Source: Streptomyces sp. MP131-18
Lineage (GTDB): Bacteria; Actinomycetota; Actinomycetes; Streptomycetales; Streptomycetaceae
Length of the DNA: 64,000 nucleotides
Direction: 5' to 3'
Assembly (NCBI RefSeq): GCF_001984575.1
Contig: NZ_LZNS01000001.1
Coordinates: 7,083,012 to 7,147,011 of the forward strand
This document shows, one piece after another, positions 54,277 to 61,943 of this stretch. The first letter of the stretch is position 1, and each line of letters opens with the position of its first letter. The translations under genes and the position numbers were made by a program. Under the pieces are notes generated by a model. The model saw only the letters and a list, made by a program, of their open reading frames with translations. It had not been told where the DNA came from and did not search any database.

Positions 54277-55638
54277 ATGGATCGCCGAATCTTCGGGCTG
54301 GAGAACGAGTACGGCGTCACCTGTACGTTCCGCGGGCAGCGGCGTCTGTCCCCGGACGAAGTGGCGCGGTATCTCTTCCGCCGAGTCGTGTCCTGGGGAC
54401 GCAGCAGCAACGTGTTCCTGCGGAACGGCGCACGGCTGTACCTGGACGTCGGTTCGCACCCCGAGTACGCCACACCGGAGTGCGACAACGTCACCGAGCT
54501 GATCACGCACGACAAGGCGGGCGAGCGCATTCTGGAGGGGCTGCTGGTCGACGCCGAGCGGCGGCTCCACGAGGAGGGCATCGCCGGCGACGTCTACCTG
54601 TTCAAGAACAACACCGACTCCGCGGGCAATTCCTACGGCTGCCACGAGAACTACCTGGTGGCCAGGCACGGTGAGTTCTCGCGGCTCGCGGACGTGCTCA
54701 TCCCGTTCCTCGTCACCCGCCAGCTGATCTGCGGGGCCGGAAAGGTGCTCCAGACGCCGCGCGGTGCGGTGTTCTGCGTCAGCCAGCGCGCCGAGCACAT
54801 CTGGGAGGGGGTCAGCTCGGCGACGACGCGTTCGAGGCCCATCATCAACACCAGGGACGAGCCGCACGCCGACGCCGAGCGCTACCGCAGGCTGCACGTC
54901 ATCGTCGGCGACTCCAATATGTCGGAGACGACCATGCTGCTGAAGGTCGGGGCCACCGACCTCGTGCTGCGCATGATCGAGGCCGGCACCGTCATGCGCG
55001 ACCTCACCCTGGAGAACCCGATCCGGGCCATCCGCGAGGTCAGCCACGACATCACCGGCCAGCGCAAGGTGCGGCTCGCCACCGGGCGCGAGGCGTCGGC
55101 GCTGGAGATCCAGCAGGAGTACTACGAAAAGGCGCTGGACTTCTGCGAGCGCCGCGGGATGCGCACCGGGCTGACCGAGCAGGTGCTGGAGCTGTGGGGC
55201 CGCGCCCTCGACTCGATCCGCGGTCAGGACCTGGACAAGATCAACACTGAGATCGACTGGGTCATGAAGTACCAGCTCATCGAGCGGTACCGGGCCAAGC
55301 ACAACCTCACGATGTCCCACCCGCGCGTGGCGCAGATAGACCTTGCCTACCACGACATCCACCGCAGGCGCGGCCTGTACTACCTGCTGGAGCGCAAGGG
55401 GCAGGCGCAGCGCATCTGCAATGACCTGAAGATCTTCCAGGGCAAGTCCGTGCCGCCGCAGACCACCAGGGCCCGGCTGCGTGGCGACTTCATCCGCAGG
55501 GCCCAGGAGCAGCGCAGGGACTTCACGGTGGACTGGGTGCACCTGAAGCTCAACGACCAGGCGCAGCGCACGGTGCTGTGCAAGGACCCCTTCCGTTCCG
55601 TGGACGAGCGGGTCGAGAAGCTGATCGCGGGCATGTGA
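54277..55638 (+). CDS. pafA: Pup--protein ligase, 453 aa
   Basis: Ligates deamidated Pup through its C-terminal Glu to substrate lysines with ATP. Glutamine-synthetase-like fold: GLENEYG (Glu9), the catalytic base Asp57 in RLYLDVGSHPEYATPE, NNTDSAGNSYGCHENYLVAR and NTRDEPHADAERYRRLHVIV. It lacks the Dop loop. The C-terminal domain (about 380-453: FIRRAQEQRRDFTVDWVHLK) is complete. Its start follows the MFS stop by 9 bp; the ATG appears to be the first base of a leaderless mRNA. Confidence 0.96.
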   Translation: MDRRIFGLENEYGVTCTFRGQRRLSPDEVARYLFRRVVSWGRSSNVFLRNGARLYLDVGSHPEYATPECDNVTELITHDKAGERILEGLLVDAERRLHEEGIAGDVYLFKNNTDSAGNSYGCHENYLVARHGEFSRLADVLIPFLVTRQLICGAGKVLQTPRGAVFCVSQRAEHIWEGVSSATTRSRPIINTRDEPHADAERYRRLHVIVGDSNMSETTMLLKVGATDLVLRMIEAGTVMRDLTLENPIRAIREVSHDITGQRKVRLATGREASALEIQQEYYEKALDFCERRGMRTGLTEQVLELWGRALDSIRGQDLDKINTEIDWVMKYQLIERYRAKHNLTMSHPRVAQIDLAYHDIHRRRGLYYLLERKGQAQRICNDLKIFQGKSVPPQTTRARLRGDFIRRAQEQRRDFTVDWVHLKLNDQAQRTVLCKDPFRSVDERVEKLIAGM

Positions 55639-55682
55639 CCGCCCCGCTGCGGCGGGCAGGCGGGAAGCACAGGAAGAGGTCG

Positions 55683-55712
55683 TAGGGTGGGCGGGACCAG
55701 CGGGGTCCCGCC
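55683..55712 (+). promoter_or_regulatory. -10 element and leader hairpin of the FKBP lipoprotein gene
   Basis: TAGGGT at 55683-55688 is followed immediately by the stem GGCGGGACC (55690-55698) / GGTCCCGCC (55704-55712). The hairpin would sit at or near the mRNA 5' end. Confidence 0.4.
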
Positions 55713-55740
55713 CCGGCCGTGCCTAGCCCAAGTTGGACAG

Positions 55741-56814
55741 ATGATCCCCACCAAACGTGCGCGCCGCGTCGTCGCGGTGCTGGCCGTTCCCGCGCTGTTC
55801 CTCACCGCCTGCGGCTCCGAGGATTCCGACTCCTCCGACGACTCGTCCCCCGCCGCCGAGCCCGTGGCCACCGTCTCGGGCGAGCTCGACTCCCCGCCGG
55901 AGATCTCCGTCGACGGGGACGCCCAGGTCAGCGACGAGACGGTAGTCGAAGTCGTCAATGAGGGTGACGGTGCGGAGGTGAAGGAGGGGGACTTCGTCCG
56001 GGTGGACGTCGTGGGCCAGGTCATGGGCGCCGATATGGAGCTGCTGAACACCTGGGCCAGCGGCGAGCAGGCCGGGGGCGGCGAGGAGGCCGGGGGCGGC
56101 GAGGAGGCCGGGGGCGGCGAGGAGGCCGGGGGCGGCGAGGAGGCCGGGGGCGGCGAGACTCCGCGGCAGCAGTTCGTCGTCCAGGTCGGTGCCGAGTCCA
56201 ACCTGCCGGCCCCCGCGACCACACCGCTGGCCGGGACGAAGACGGGCAGCCGGGTCCAGGTCGAGGGCCCGGTCACCGAGATGCTGGGCCCGGGTGCCAC
56301 CGAGGCGGGCTTCGCCGAGGACGACGGCGTGCTGTGGGTCTTCGACATCGCCGAGACCGTGACGGTCGACGCCACCGCCCACGCCGAGGGCGAGCAGGCG
56401 GCGGTGGAGGAGGGCCTGCCCGAGGTCGCCACCGAGGGCGACGAGGCGCCGGTGATCACCATCCCCGAGGGCCAGGACCCGCCCGGGGAGCTGCAGGAGC
56501 AGGTGCTGATCGAGGGCGACGGCCAGGAGGTCGCCGAGGGGCAGGGCGTCATCGCCCAGTACATCGGCGTCACCTGGGCCGACGGCGCGACGTTCGACTC
56601 CTCCTGGGAGCGCGGCGCCGCCTCCGGCTTCCAGATCGGTACCCAGTCGGTCGTCGCCGGCTGGGACCAGGGACTCGCGGACAACCGTGTGGGCGACCGG
56701 GTGCTCCTGGTGATTCCGCCCGACCTCGGCTACGGCGACCAGGAGACCGGCAACGGCGCGATCCCGCCCGATTCGACGCTGGTGTTCGTCGTCGACATCA
56801 TCGGTGTGGTCTGA
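55741..56814 (+). CDS. FKBP-type peptidyl-prolyl isomerase lipoprotein, 357 aa
   Basis: A lipoprotein signal (VVAVLAVPALFLTAC, lipidated Cys24) leads to two FKBP-like regions. The first (about 60-210) is divergent and interrupted by five copies of a six-residue Glu/Ala/Gly repeat at residues 109-138. The second (about 260-357) has GVIAQYIGVTWADGATFDSS, VVAGWDQGLADNRVGDRVLL and DLGYGDQETGNGAIPPDSTL, the canonical FKBP core. It probably folds secreted proteins on the outer membrane face. ATG at 55741 is weakly supported by GGA; an upstream in-frame start would hide the signal peptide. Confidence 0.88.
   Translation: MIPTKRARRVVAVLAVPALFLTACGSEDSDSSDDSSPAAEPVATVSGELDSPPEISVDGDAQVSDETVVEVVNEGDGAEVKEGDFVRVDVVGQVMGADMELLNTWASGEQAGGGEEAGGGEEAGGGEEAGGGEEAGGGETPRQQFVVQVGAESNLPAPATTPLAGTKTGSRVQVEGPVTEMLGPGATEAGFAEDDGVLWVFDIAETVTVDATAHAEGEQAAVEEGLPEVATEGDEAPVITIPEGQDPPGELQEQVLIEGDGQEVAEGQGVIAQYIGVTWADGATFDSSWERGAASGFQIGTQSVVAGWDQGLADNRVGDRVLLVIPPDLGYGDQETGNGAIPPDSTLVFVVDIIGVV
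56065..56154 (+). repeat. 18-bp tandem repeat, five copies, coding
   Basis: Five consecutive 18-bp units encode E(E/Q)AGGG; only the first unit deviates, by one base. It lies in the first domain of the FKBP lipoprotein and is a likely site of length variation by slippage. Confidence 0.9.
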
Positions 56815-56867
56815 GGGACCGCATCCGCAAGCCCTGACGCAATCACTGTTCGTAGGAGTGGATTTTT

Positions 56868-57242
56868 GTGAGCACCGACAAGCCCGAGGTCGACTTCCCC
56901 GGCGGCGAGCCGCCCGCCGACCTGGAGATCAAGGACCTCTGGGAGGGCGAAGGACCCGTCGCCCAGGCCGGTACCGAGGTCGCCGTGCACTACGTGGGTG
57001 TCTCGTTCAGCACCGGTGAGGAGTTCGACGCCAGCTGGAACCGGGGCACGCCGCTGCGCTTCCAGCTCGGCGGCGGCCAGGTCATCCCGGGCTGGGACCG
57101 CGGCGTGCAGGGCATGCGCGTCGGCGGTCGGCGGCAGCTGATCATCCCGCCGCACCTCGCGTACGGCGACGCCGGGGCGGGCGGCGGCCGGATCGCGCCG
57201 GGGGAGACGCTGATCTTCGTCTGCGATCTGGTCTCGGCCTGA
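56868..57242 (+). CDS. Cytoplasmic FKBP-type peptidyl-prolyl isomerase, 124 aa
   Basis: A single FKBP domain: AQAGTEVAVHYVGVSFSTGE, ASWNRGTPLRFQLGGGQVIP, GWDRGVQGMRVGGRRQLIIP, AYGDAGAGGGRIAPGETLIF. The active-site Trp and Tyr positions are kept. No signal peptide. GTG at 56868 follows AGGAG. It is 53 bp behind the lipoprotein paralogue, a pairing conserved next to pafA in Streptomyces. Confidence 0.92.
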   Translation: MSTDKPEVDFPGGEPPADLEIKDLWEGEGPVAQAGTEVAVHYVGVSFSTGEEFDASWNRGTPLRFQLGGGQVIPGWDRGVQGMRVGGRRQLIIPPHLAYGDAGAGGGRIAPGETLIFVCDLVSA

Positions 57243-57262
57243 TCCGTTCAGGCGGTACGGTG

Positions 57263-57288
57263 GGCCCATCCCTTCGCGGGGATGGGCC
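57263..57288 (+). terminator. Stem-loop between the FKBP and pafB genes
   Basis: GGCCCATCCC (57263-57272) pairs with GGGATGGGCC (57279-57288) over 10 bp with a 6-nt loop. It follows a TACGGT box, so it may be a terminator for fkbp or a leader structure of pafB. Confidence 0.55.
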
Positions 57289-57318
57289 TGCTGCGTTGAG
57301 GAGGAGGGCGGCGCGTCG

Positions 57319-58272
57319 ATGGCGATTGCCAAGGCCGAGCGGCTGATGAACCTTGCCCTGTGCCTGCTCGGGACGGGCCGTGCCCTGAGCAAACGCGAGC
57401 TGCGTACCTCCATCGAGGCGTACATCGAGGTCGGTTCCGACGACGCCTTCAACCGGATGTTCGAGCGCGACAAGGACGACCTGCGCGAGCTGGGCATGGT
57501 CATCGAGACGGTCGAGAGCCTCGACGGCGATGTCGGCTACGTCGCCCGTCGCGACCGCAATCAGCTGCCGCCCGTCACCCTGGACGCCGAGGAGGCCGCC
57601 GCGCTCGGTCTCGCCGCCAAGGTGTGGCAGCAGGCCCGGCTGGCCGGTGCCGCCAGCGGCGCGCTCCAGAAGCTGCGCGCCGCCGGGATGCCGCTGGCCG
57701 AGGAGGAGCGCGAGGCCTACAGCGCGCTCGAGCCGCGGGTGCCCGCCGGGGAGTCGGCGTTCGAGCCGCTGATGATCGCGTGCCGCGACCGGCGCCCCGT
57801 CACGTTCGACTACCGCAAGTCCAACGCCGCACGCCCCGGGACGCGGCAGGTCGAGCCGTGGGCGCTGGAGTGCTGGCGCGGTCACTGGTACCTGGCCGGG
57901 TTCGACCGCGAGCGCGGCGCCGTGCGGGTCTTCCGGCTCTCGCGCATCGTGGGCCGCGTCAAGTCGCGTGCCGGCACGTTCACCGCCGAGGTGCCCGGGC
58001 ACGTCGCGGTCCGCGAGAGCGTGGCCAGGTGGGCAGGGGAGCACGCCACCGGGCAGGCCAGGATTCTGCTGCGCACCGGCGCCGGCTATCCGCTGCGCGC
58101 CCGGGCCACGGTGACCAGCGGCCGGGACGGCGAGTGGGACGAGCTGGAGATCCCCTACGGGCACGGACTGGGGGCGTGGCTCGCGGAGTTCGGCCCGGAC
58201 GTGATCGTGCTGGAGCCCGCCGAGCTGCGGGCGGACGTGGTCGACCGGCTGCGCGCGGTCGCCAAGGGCTGA
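57319..58272 (+). CDS. pafB: WYL-domain transcriptional regulator PafB, 317 aa
   Basis: An N-terminal winged helix (AKAERLMNLALCLLGTGRALSK, FNRMFERDKDDLRELGMVIE) followed by the WYL domain (EPLMIACRDRRPVTFDYRKSN, WALECWRGHWYLAGFDRERG) and a WCX C-terminus. PafB acts with PafC as an activator of RecA-independent DNA-damage genes in mycobacteria. GAGGAGGAGGG precedes the ATG. pafC follows 14 bp later, so the two are one transcription unit. Confidence 0.93.
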   Translation: MAIAKAERLMNLALCLLGTGRALSKRELRTSIEAYIEVGSDDAFNRMFERDKDDLRELGMVIETVESLDGDVGYVARRDRNQLPPVTLDAEEAAALGLAAKVWQQARLAGAASGALQKLRAAGMPLAEEEREAYSALEPRVPAGESAFEPLMIACRDRRPVTFDYRKSNAARPGTRQVEPWALECWRGHWYLAGFDRERGAVRVFRLSRIVGRVKSRAGTFTAEVPGHVAVRESVARWAGEHATGQARILLRTGAGYPLRARATVTSGRDGEWDELEIPYGHGLGAWLAEFGPDVIVLEPAELRADVVDRLRAVAKG

Positions 58273-58286
58273 GGAGAGAGGCTGAC

Positions 58287-59255
58287 ATGGCGACCACCGC
58301 CATCGACAGGACGCGGCGGATGCTGTCGCTGGTCACCTACCTGAGGGAGCGGCCGGGGGCCCGGGTGGACGAGGTGGCGCGGGCGTTCGGGATCTCGGAG
58401 GACGAGCTGATCTCCGACCTCAACGTGCTGCCGATGTGCGGCACCAGCTTCCGCGGCGGTGACCTGCTCGACATCGACACGGACGGCGAGCACATCTGGT
58501 GGTACAACGCCGATGCCGTCGGCTCGGGCACGGGACAGCCGCTGCGGCTGGCCGCGGACGAGGCCACCGCACTGCTGGTCGCCGCGCGCGCCGTGGCCAC
58601 GCTGCCGGGGCTGCGCGACGGGGACAAGGACGCGCTGCTGCGCGCGACGGCGAAGCTGGAGACGGCGGCGGGGGAGAGTGCCGGGGCCAGTTCGCGCGTC
58701 TCGGTGACCTTCGAGTCCGAGGGCGGGGTCTTCGCGGACGTGGACCGTGCCATCACCGAGCGCCGCAGGCTGCGCATCCGCTACTACTCCCCGGGCCGTG
58801 ACGAGTTGACCGACCGGGAGATCGACCCGATCCGGCTGTTCGCGGTCGGGCACACCTACGTCGAGGCGTGGTGCCGCAGGTCCGAGGCGCGGCGCACGTT
58901 CCGTCTCGACCGGGTGGCCGGCATCGAGCTGCTCGACACCCCGGCGGACCCGCCCGCGGTGGAGCCGCGGGACCTCAGTGAGGGCTTGGTGCAGCCCGCC
59001 CCCACCGATCCCGAGGTGGTGATCGAGACGGGCCCCGGCGGGCGCTGGGTCGCGGAGTACTATCCGCACGACGCGGCCGAGGAGCTGCCAGACGGCGGGC
59101 TGCGGGTGACGCTGCGCACCCCCGACCCGGCGACGCTGCGCCGGCTGGCGCTGCGCCTGGGCGGGGACGGGCGCATCGTTTCGCCGCCCGAGCTGGCGGA
59201 GAGTGCACGCGAGGCGGCCCGTGCGGCGCTCGATCAGTACGAGGAGTTGGCTTGA
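58287..59255 (+). CDS. pafC: WYL-domain transcriptional regulator PafC, 322 aa
   Basis: HTH region (TRRMLSLVTYLRERPGARVD, VARAFGISEDELISDLNVLP), WYL domain (ITERRRLRIRYYSPGRDELT, DPIRLFAVGHTYVEAWCRRS) and WCX domain (GGRWVAEYYPHDAAEELPDG). Partner of PafB, with which it forms a heterodimer or fusion in other actinobacteria. GAGGAGAGAGGC precedes the ATG at 58287. The last codons overlap the start region of the next small gene. Confidence 0.93.
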   Translation: MATTAIDRTRRMLSLVTYLRERPGARVDEVARAFGISEDELISDLNVLPMCGTSFRGGDLLDIDTDGEHIWWYNADAVGSGTGQPLRLAADEATALLVAARAVATLPGLRDGDKDALLRATAKLETAAGESAGASSRVSVTFESEGGVFADVDRAITERRRLRIRYYSPGRDELTDREIDPIRLFAVGHTYVEAWCRRSEARRTFRLDRVAGIELLDTPADPPAVEPRDLSEGLVQPAPTDPEVVIETGPGGRWVAEYYPHDAAEELPDGGLRVTLRTPDPATLRRLALRLGGDGRIVSPPELAESAREAARAALDQYEELA

Positions 59256-59485
59256 GCATGTTCTGGCCGATGTTCCAGCTCGTTCTCGCCTTCTGCGGGG
59301 CGGCCGTGCTCGGCGTGCTCGCGGTGCGCGTCGGTATCGAGGTGCGCCGTTTTTCCCGGGCGGTCGGCGACAGTGCCGAGCGGATCAGCAGGGCGAAGGA
59401 GGAGCTGGAACGCTCCGCGGCGCCGCTGGCCGCGCGGAGCGGTCTGGTGCAGCGGTCAAACGCAGGAAATAATGCGGAAGAATAG
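59252..59485 (+). CDS. Small single-span membrane protein, 77 aa
   Basis: One N-terminal transmembrane helix (FQLVLAFCGAAVLGVLAVRV) followed by a charged amphipathic helix (RRFSRAVGDSAERISRAKEE). Two starts are possible: TTG 59252, overlapping the pafC stop (TTGA) with GAGGAG five bases upstream, or ATG 59258; the first is used here. Conserved between pafC and tatA in Streptomyces in my recollection. The helix plus amphipathic layout superficially recalls TatA/TatB, but there is no Phe-Gly hinge. Function unknown. Confidence 0.75.
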   Translation: MSMFWPMFQLVLAFCGAAVLGVLAVRVGIEVRRFSRAVGDSAERISRAKEELERSAAPLAARSGLVQRSNAGNNAEE

Positions 59486-59517
59486 GCGGCCGTTCAGGCA
59501 TTGCCCTGTGTTCACCC

Positions 59518-59532
59518 TTGCGCGTTAGGATT
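59518..59532 (+). promoter_or_regulatory. Promoter-like sequence upstream of tatA
   Basis: TTGCGC (59518-59523) and TAGGAT (59527-59532) lie in the 126-bp gap before tatA, but their spacing is too short for a single promoter; TAGGAT alone is a possible -10. Confidence 0.3.
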
Positions 59533-59611
59533 ACTGTTCGTACGGGGCGGTCAGGACGGTCCGTGCCGGACGGACCGAAGGTCATTCCCCGACGAGAGAG
59601 AAGACAGAGAT

Positions 59612-59890
59612 ATGGGTCAGATCGGACCATGGCAGATCCTTCTCGTTGGACTGCTCGTCCTCCTCATCTTCGGCGCCAAGCGGCTGCCGGACACCGCCCG
59701 TTCCCTGGGCAAGTCGATGCGCATCCTCAAGAGCGAGACGGCGGCCATGAAGAAGGAGGGGGACAGCTCGGGGAAGGACGGCCAGACCCCGCCTGACACG
59801 ACCACCTCCCAGCGCACCATCCAGGCCGCCCCCGGGGACACCGAGACGTCCCGGCCGGTCGACGAGCCGAAGCGGACGTCGCAGGGCTGA
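59612..59890 (+). CDS. tatA: Sec-independent translocase subunit TatA, 92 aa
   Basis: An N-terminal transmembrane helix (WQILLVGLLVLLIFG) with the Phe-Gly hinge (IFGAKRLPDTARSLGKSMRI) and the amphipathic helix LKSETAAMKKE, then a disordered hydrophilic tail. TatA polymerises to form the pore that exports folded proteins with twin-arginine signals. GAGAGAAGACAGAG precedes the ATG. tatC follows after 74 bp. Confidence 0.95.
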   Translation: MGQIGPWQILLVGLLVLLIFGAKRLPDTARSLGKSMRILKSETAAMKKEGDSSGKDGQTPPDTTTSQRTIQAAPGDTETSRPVDEPKRTSQG

Positions 59891-59964
59891 GCCCTCCGCC
59901 GGTACATGGAGTGAGGCCGGGCGGCCGGGACTGATCCGGTCGCCCCTCGAGACGAGGACGTGGG

Positions 59965-60903
59965 GTGCCCAGGGCCACGCGCAAGCAGGAGAAAGACCCC
60001 GAGGGGCGTATGCCTCTCACCGAGCATTTGCGCGAGCTGCGTAACAGGCTCGGGGTGTCGGTGGCCGCGGTCCTCGTGATCACCATCGTCGCGCTGTTCT
60101 TCGCCAAGGACCTCATGGAGCTGCTCACCGAGCCGCTTCCCGAGTGCGACGAGGTCAACGAAACGGAGAGCGCGGCCGAGCGGTGTGCCACCCTCACACA
60201 GCAGGGTCTCACCTCCCCGTTCGCCACCTACTTCCGCGTCTCGCTCCTGTGCGGCCTGATCGCCGCCTCGCCGGTGTGGCTCTACCAGGCGTGGGCGTTC
60301 ATCGCCCCGGGCCTCCACCGGACGGAGAAGAAGTACGCGCGCAGCGTCGTCGCCGTCGGTGTACCGCTGTTCCTGACCGGCGTCTACTTCGCCTACTGGC
60401 TGCTGCCCCGCGCCATCCCGGTGCTGCTGGGCTTCAGCGCCGACGGCGTTGACAACCTGGTGACCGTCGAGGAGCTGCTGGACATCACCGTCCGCATGGC
60501 CCTCGCCTTCGGGCTCTCCTTCGAGCTGCCGCTGCTGCTGGTCCTGCTCAATCTGGGCGGCGTCGTCTCCGGCAAGCGGATGATCAGCTGGTGGCGGTGG
60601 ATGGTCGTCGGTATCGCGGTCTTCGCCGCGGCGATCACCCCGACCGACATGATGTCCATGATCGCCCTTCAGGTGCCGGTGACCGGGCTCTACCTGATCG
60701 CCTGCGGCATCGCGCTGCTCAACGACCGGCGGCGGAACAAGCGCAACCCGGACGCCGAGCTGAGCGACGACGAGGCGTCCGACCTCGACCTCACGCCGTC
60801 CACGGTCGAGCCGGCCGAGCGGGTCGCCGCCTCGGGCGGCGACGGCGCCGGGCCCGGCTCCGACGGTTCGACCAGGCTCAACGGCTTCGACGACGCGACG
60901 TGA
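59965..60903 (+). CDS. tatC: Twin-arginine translocase subunit TatC, 312 aa
   Basis: Six transmembrane helices and the family signature MPLTEHLRELRNRLGVSVAA, with the periplasmic loop and EKKYARSVVAVGVPLFLTGV. TatC is the receptor for twin-arginine signal peptides. The cytoplasmic N-terminus has a charged extension (ATRKQEKDPEGR) and the C-terminal 65 residues are acidic and disordered, as usual in Streptomyces. GTG at 59965. The lipid kinase gene follows 13 bp later. Confidence 0.95.
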   Translation: MPRATRKQEKDPEGRMPLTEHLRELRNRLGVSVAAVLVITIVALFFAKDLMELLTEPLPECDEVNETESAAERCATLTQQGLTSPFATYFRVSLLCGLIAASPVWLYQAWAFIAPGLHRTEKKYARSVVAVGVPLFLTGVYFAYWLLPRAIPVLLGFSADGVDNLVTVEELLDITVRMALAFGLSFELPLLLVLLNLGGVVSGKRMISWWRWMVVGIAVFAAAITPTDMMSMIALQVPVTGLYLIACGIALLNDRRRNKRNPDAELSDDEASDLDLTPSTVEPAERVAASGGDGAGPGSDGSTRLNGFDDAT

Positions 60904-60916
60904 CCCGGCGCGGCGC

Positions 60917-61843
60917 GTGAGCGGTGACATCACCCTGCTGATCAACCCGGCCGCGGGACAGGGCAGCGGCGCGCGCACCGCCCTGCGCGCGGGGCGCGTG
61001 CTGCGGGACGCCGGTTTCCTGGTCCGCGGCATCGTCGGCGCGGACGCGGACGACGCCGTCGACCGGGCCCGTGCCGCCGTCGCCCAGGGCACCGGCGCCC
61101 TGGTGGCCGTCGGCGGGGACGGCATGGTCTCGCTGGCGCTGCGCGCCGTCGCCGGGACCACCACGCCGCTGGGGATCGTCCCGGCCGGTACCGGCAACGA
61201 CATGGCCCGCGCCTGCGGGCTGCCGCTCGGCGACCCGGGCGCGGCCGCGCGCGTGATCGCCGCCGCCTGCAAGGCGGGCACGCACCGGCTGCTCGACCTC
61301 GGACGTGTGGGCGACGCCTGGTTCGGCGGCGTGCTGGCCTCCGGGTTCGACTCGCGGGTCAACGACCGCGGGAACCGGATGCGCCGGCCGCGCGGCAGGT
61401 TCCGTTACGACATCGCCATGGTCGCCGAGCTGGGGCGGCTGCGCGGTATCCCGTACCGCATGCGGCTCGACGGCGGGCCGTGGCGGGAGTTCGACGCCAC
61501 GCTGGTCGCCGTCGGCAACGGGCCGAGCTACGGCGGCGGCATGCGAATGTGCGCCGGGGCAAGGCTCGACGACGGGCTCTTCGACATCACCGTGGTGGGC
61601 GAGGTCGACCGGCGGACGCTGCTGCGGGTCTTCCCGCGCGTCTACCGCGGCACCCACCTCGGCCATCCGGCGGTTTCCGTCCACCGGGCCGCCGAGGTGG
61701 TCCTCGACGCGCCGGGCGTGACCGGGTACGCGGACGGCGAGCCGCTGGGCCCCCTGCCGCTGACCGCGCGCTGCGTGCCGCGGGCCCTGCGGCTGCTGGC
61801 GCCCGAGACGCGGCAGCCCTCCGGCGCGCGCCCGGCCGGGTAG
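60917..61843 (+). CDS. Diacylglycerol/lipid kinase family protein, 308 aa
   Basis: The DAGK catalytic domain begins ITLLINPAAGQGSGARTAL, with the nucleotide-binding GGDGMVSLALRAVAG and PLGIVPAGTGNDMARACGLP; the C-terminal domain has VAVGNGPSYGGGMRMCAGAR, DGLFDITVVGEVDR and ADGEPLGPLPL. It phosphorylates diacylglycerol or a related lipid (YegS/DgkB type). GTG at 60917, tightly following tatC, so probably co-transcribed. Confidence 0.9.
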   Translation: MSGDITLLINPAAGQGSGARTALRAGRVLRDAGFLVRGIVGADADDAVDRARAAVAQGTGALVAVGGDGMVSLALRAVAGTTTPLGIVPAGTGNDMARACGLPLGDPGAAARVIAAACKAGTHRLLDLGRVGDAWFGGVLASGFDSRVNDRGNRMRRPRGRFRYDIAMVAELGRLRGIPYRMRLDGGPWREFDATLVAVGNGPSYGGGMRMCAGARLDDGLFDITVVGEVDRRTLLRVFPRVYRGTHLGHPAVSVHRAAEVVLDAPGVTGYADGEPLGPLPLTARCVPRALRLLAPETRQPSGARPAG

Positions 61844-61845
61844 GG

Positions 61846-61877
61846 GCGGGTACGGGCGTCAGCGGGTGCGGGCGTCA
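61846..61877. repeat. 16-bp direct repeat, two copies
   Basis: GCGGGTACGGGCGTCA and GCGGGTGCGGGCGTCA stand head to tail between the lipid kinase gene and the helicase gene, followed by a degenerate third unit (GCGGGGGCGAGGCG). Confidence 0.6.
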
Positions 61878-61927
61878 GCGGGGGCGAGGCGAAAAAAAGT
61901 CCCCGGGTCGGTCGCGGCCTGGGCCGG

Positions 61928-61943
61928 TAGGCTCGTAGGCACA
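61928..61943 (+). promoter_or_regulatory. Near-leaderless promoter of the helicase gene
   Basis: TAGGCT at 61928-61933 lies 10 nt before ATG 61944; the predicted leader is at most a few bases and no Shine-Dalgarno is present. Confidence 0.5.

Noticed and set aside
59252..59485. Small membrane protein as a TatB
   Set aside because: It has one TM helix plus an amphipathic helix near tatA/tatC, but lacks the Phe-Gly hinge and the TatB sequence pattern.
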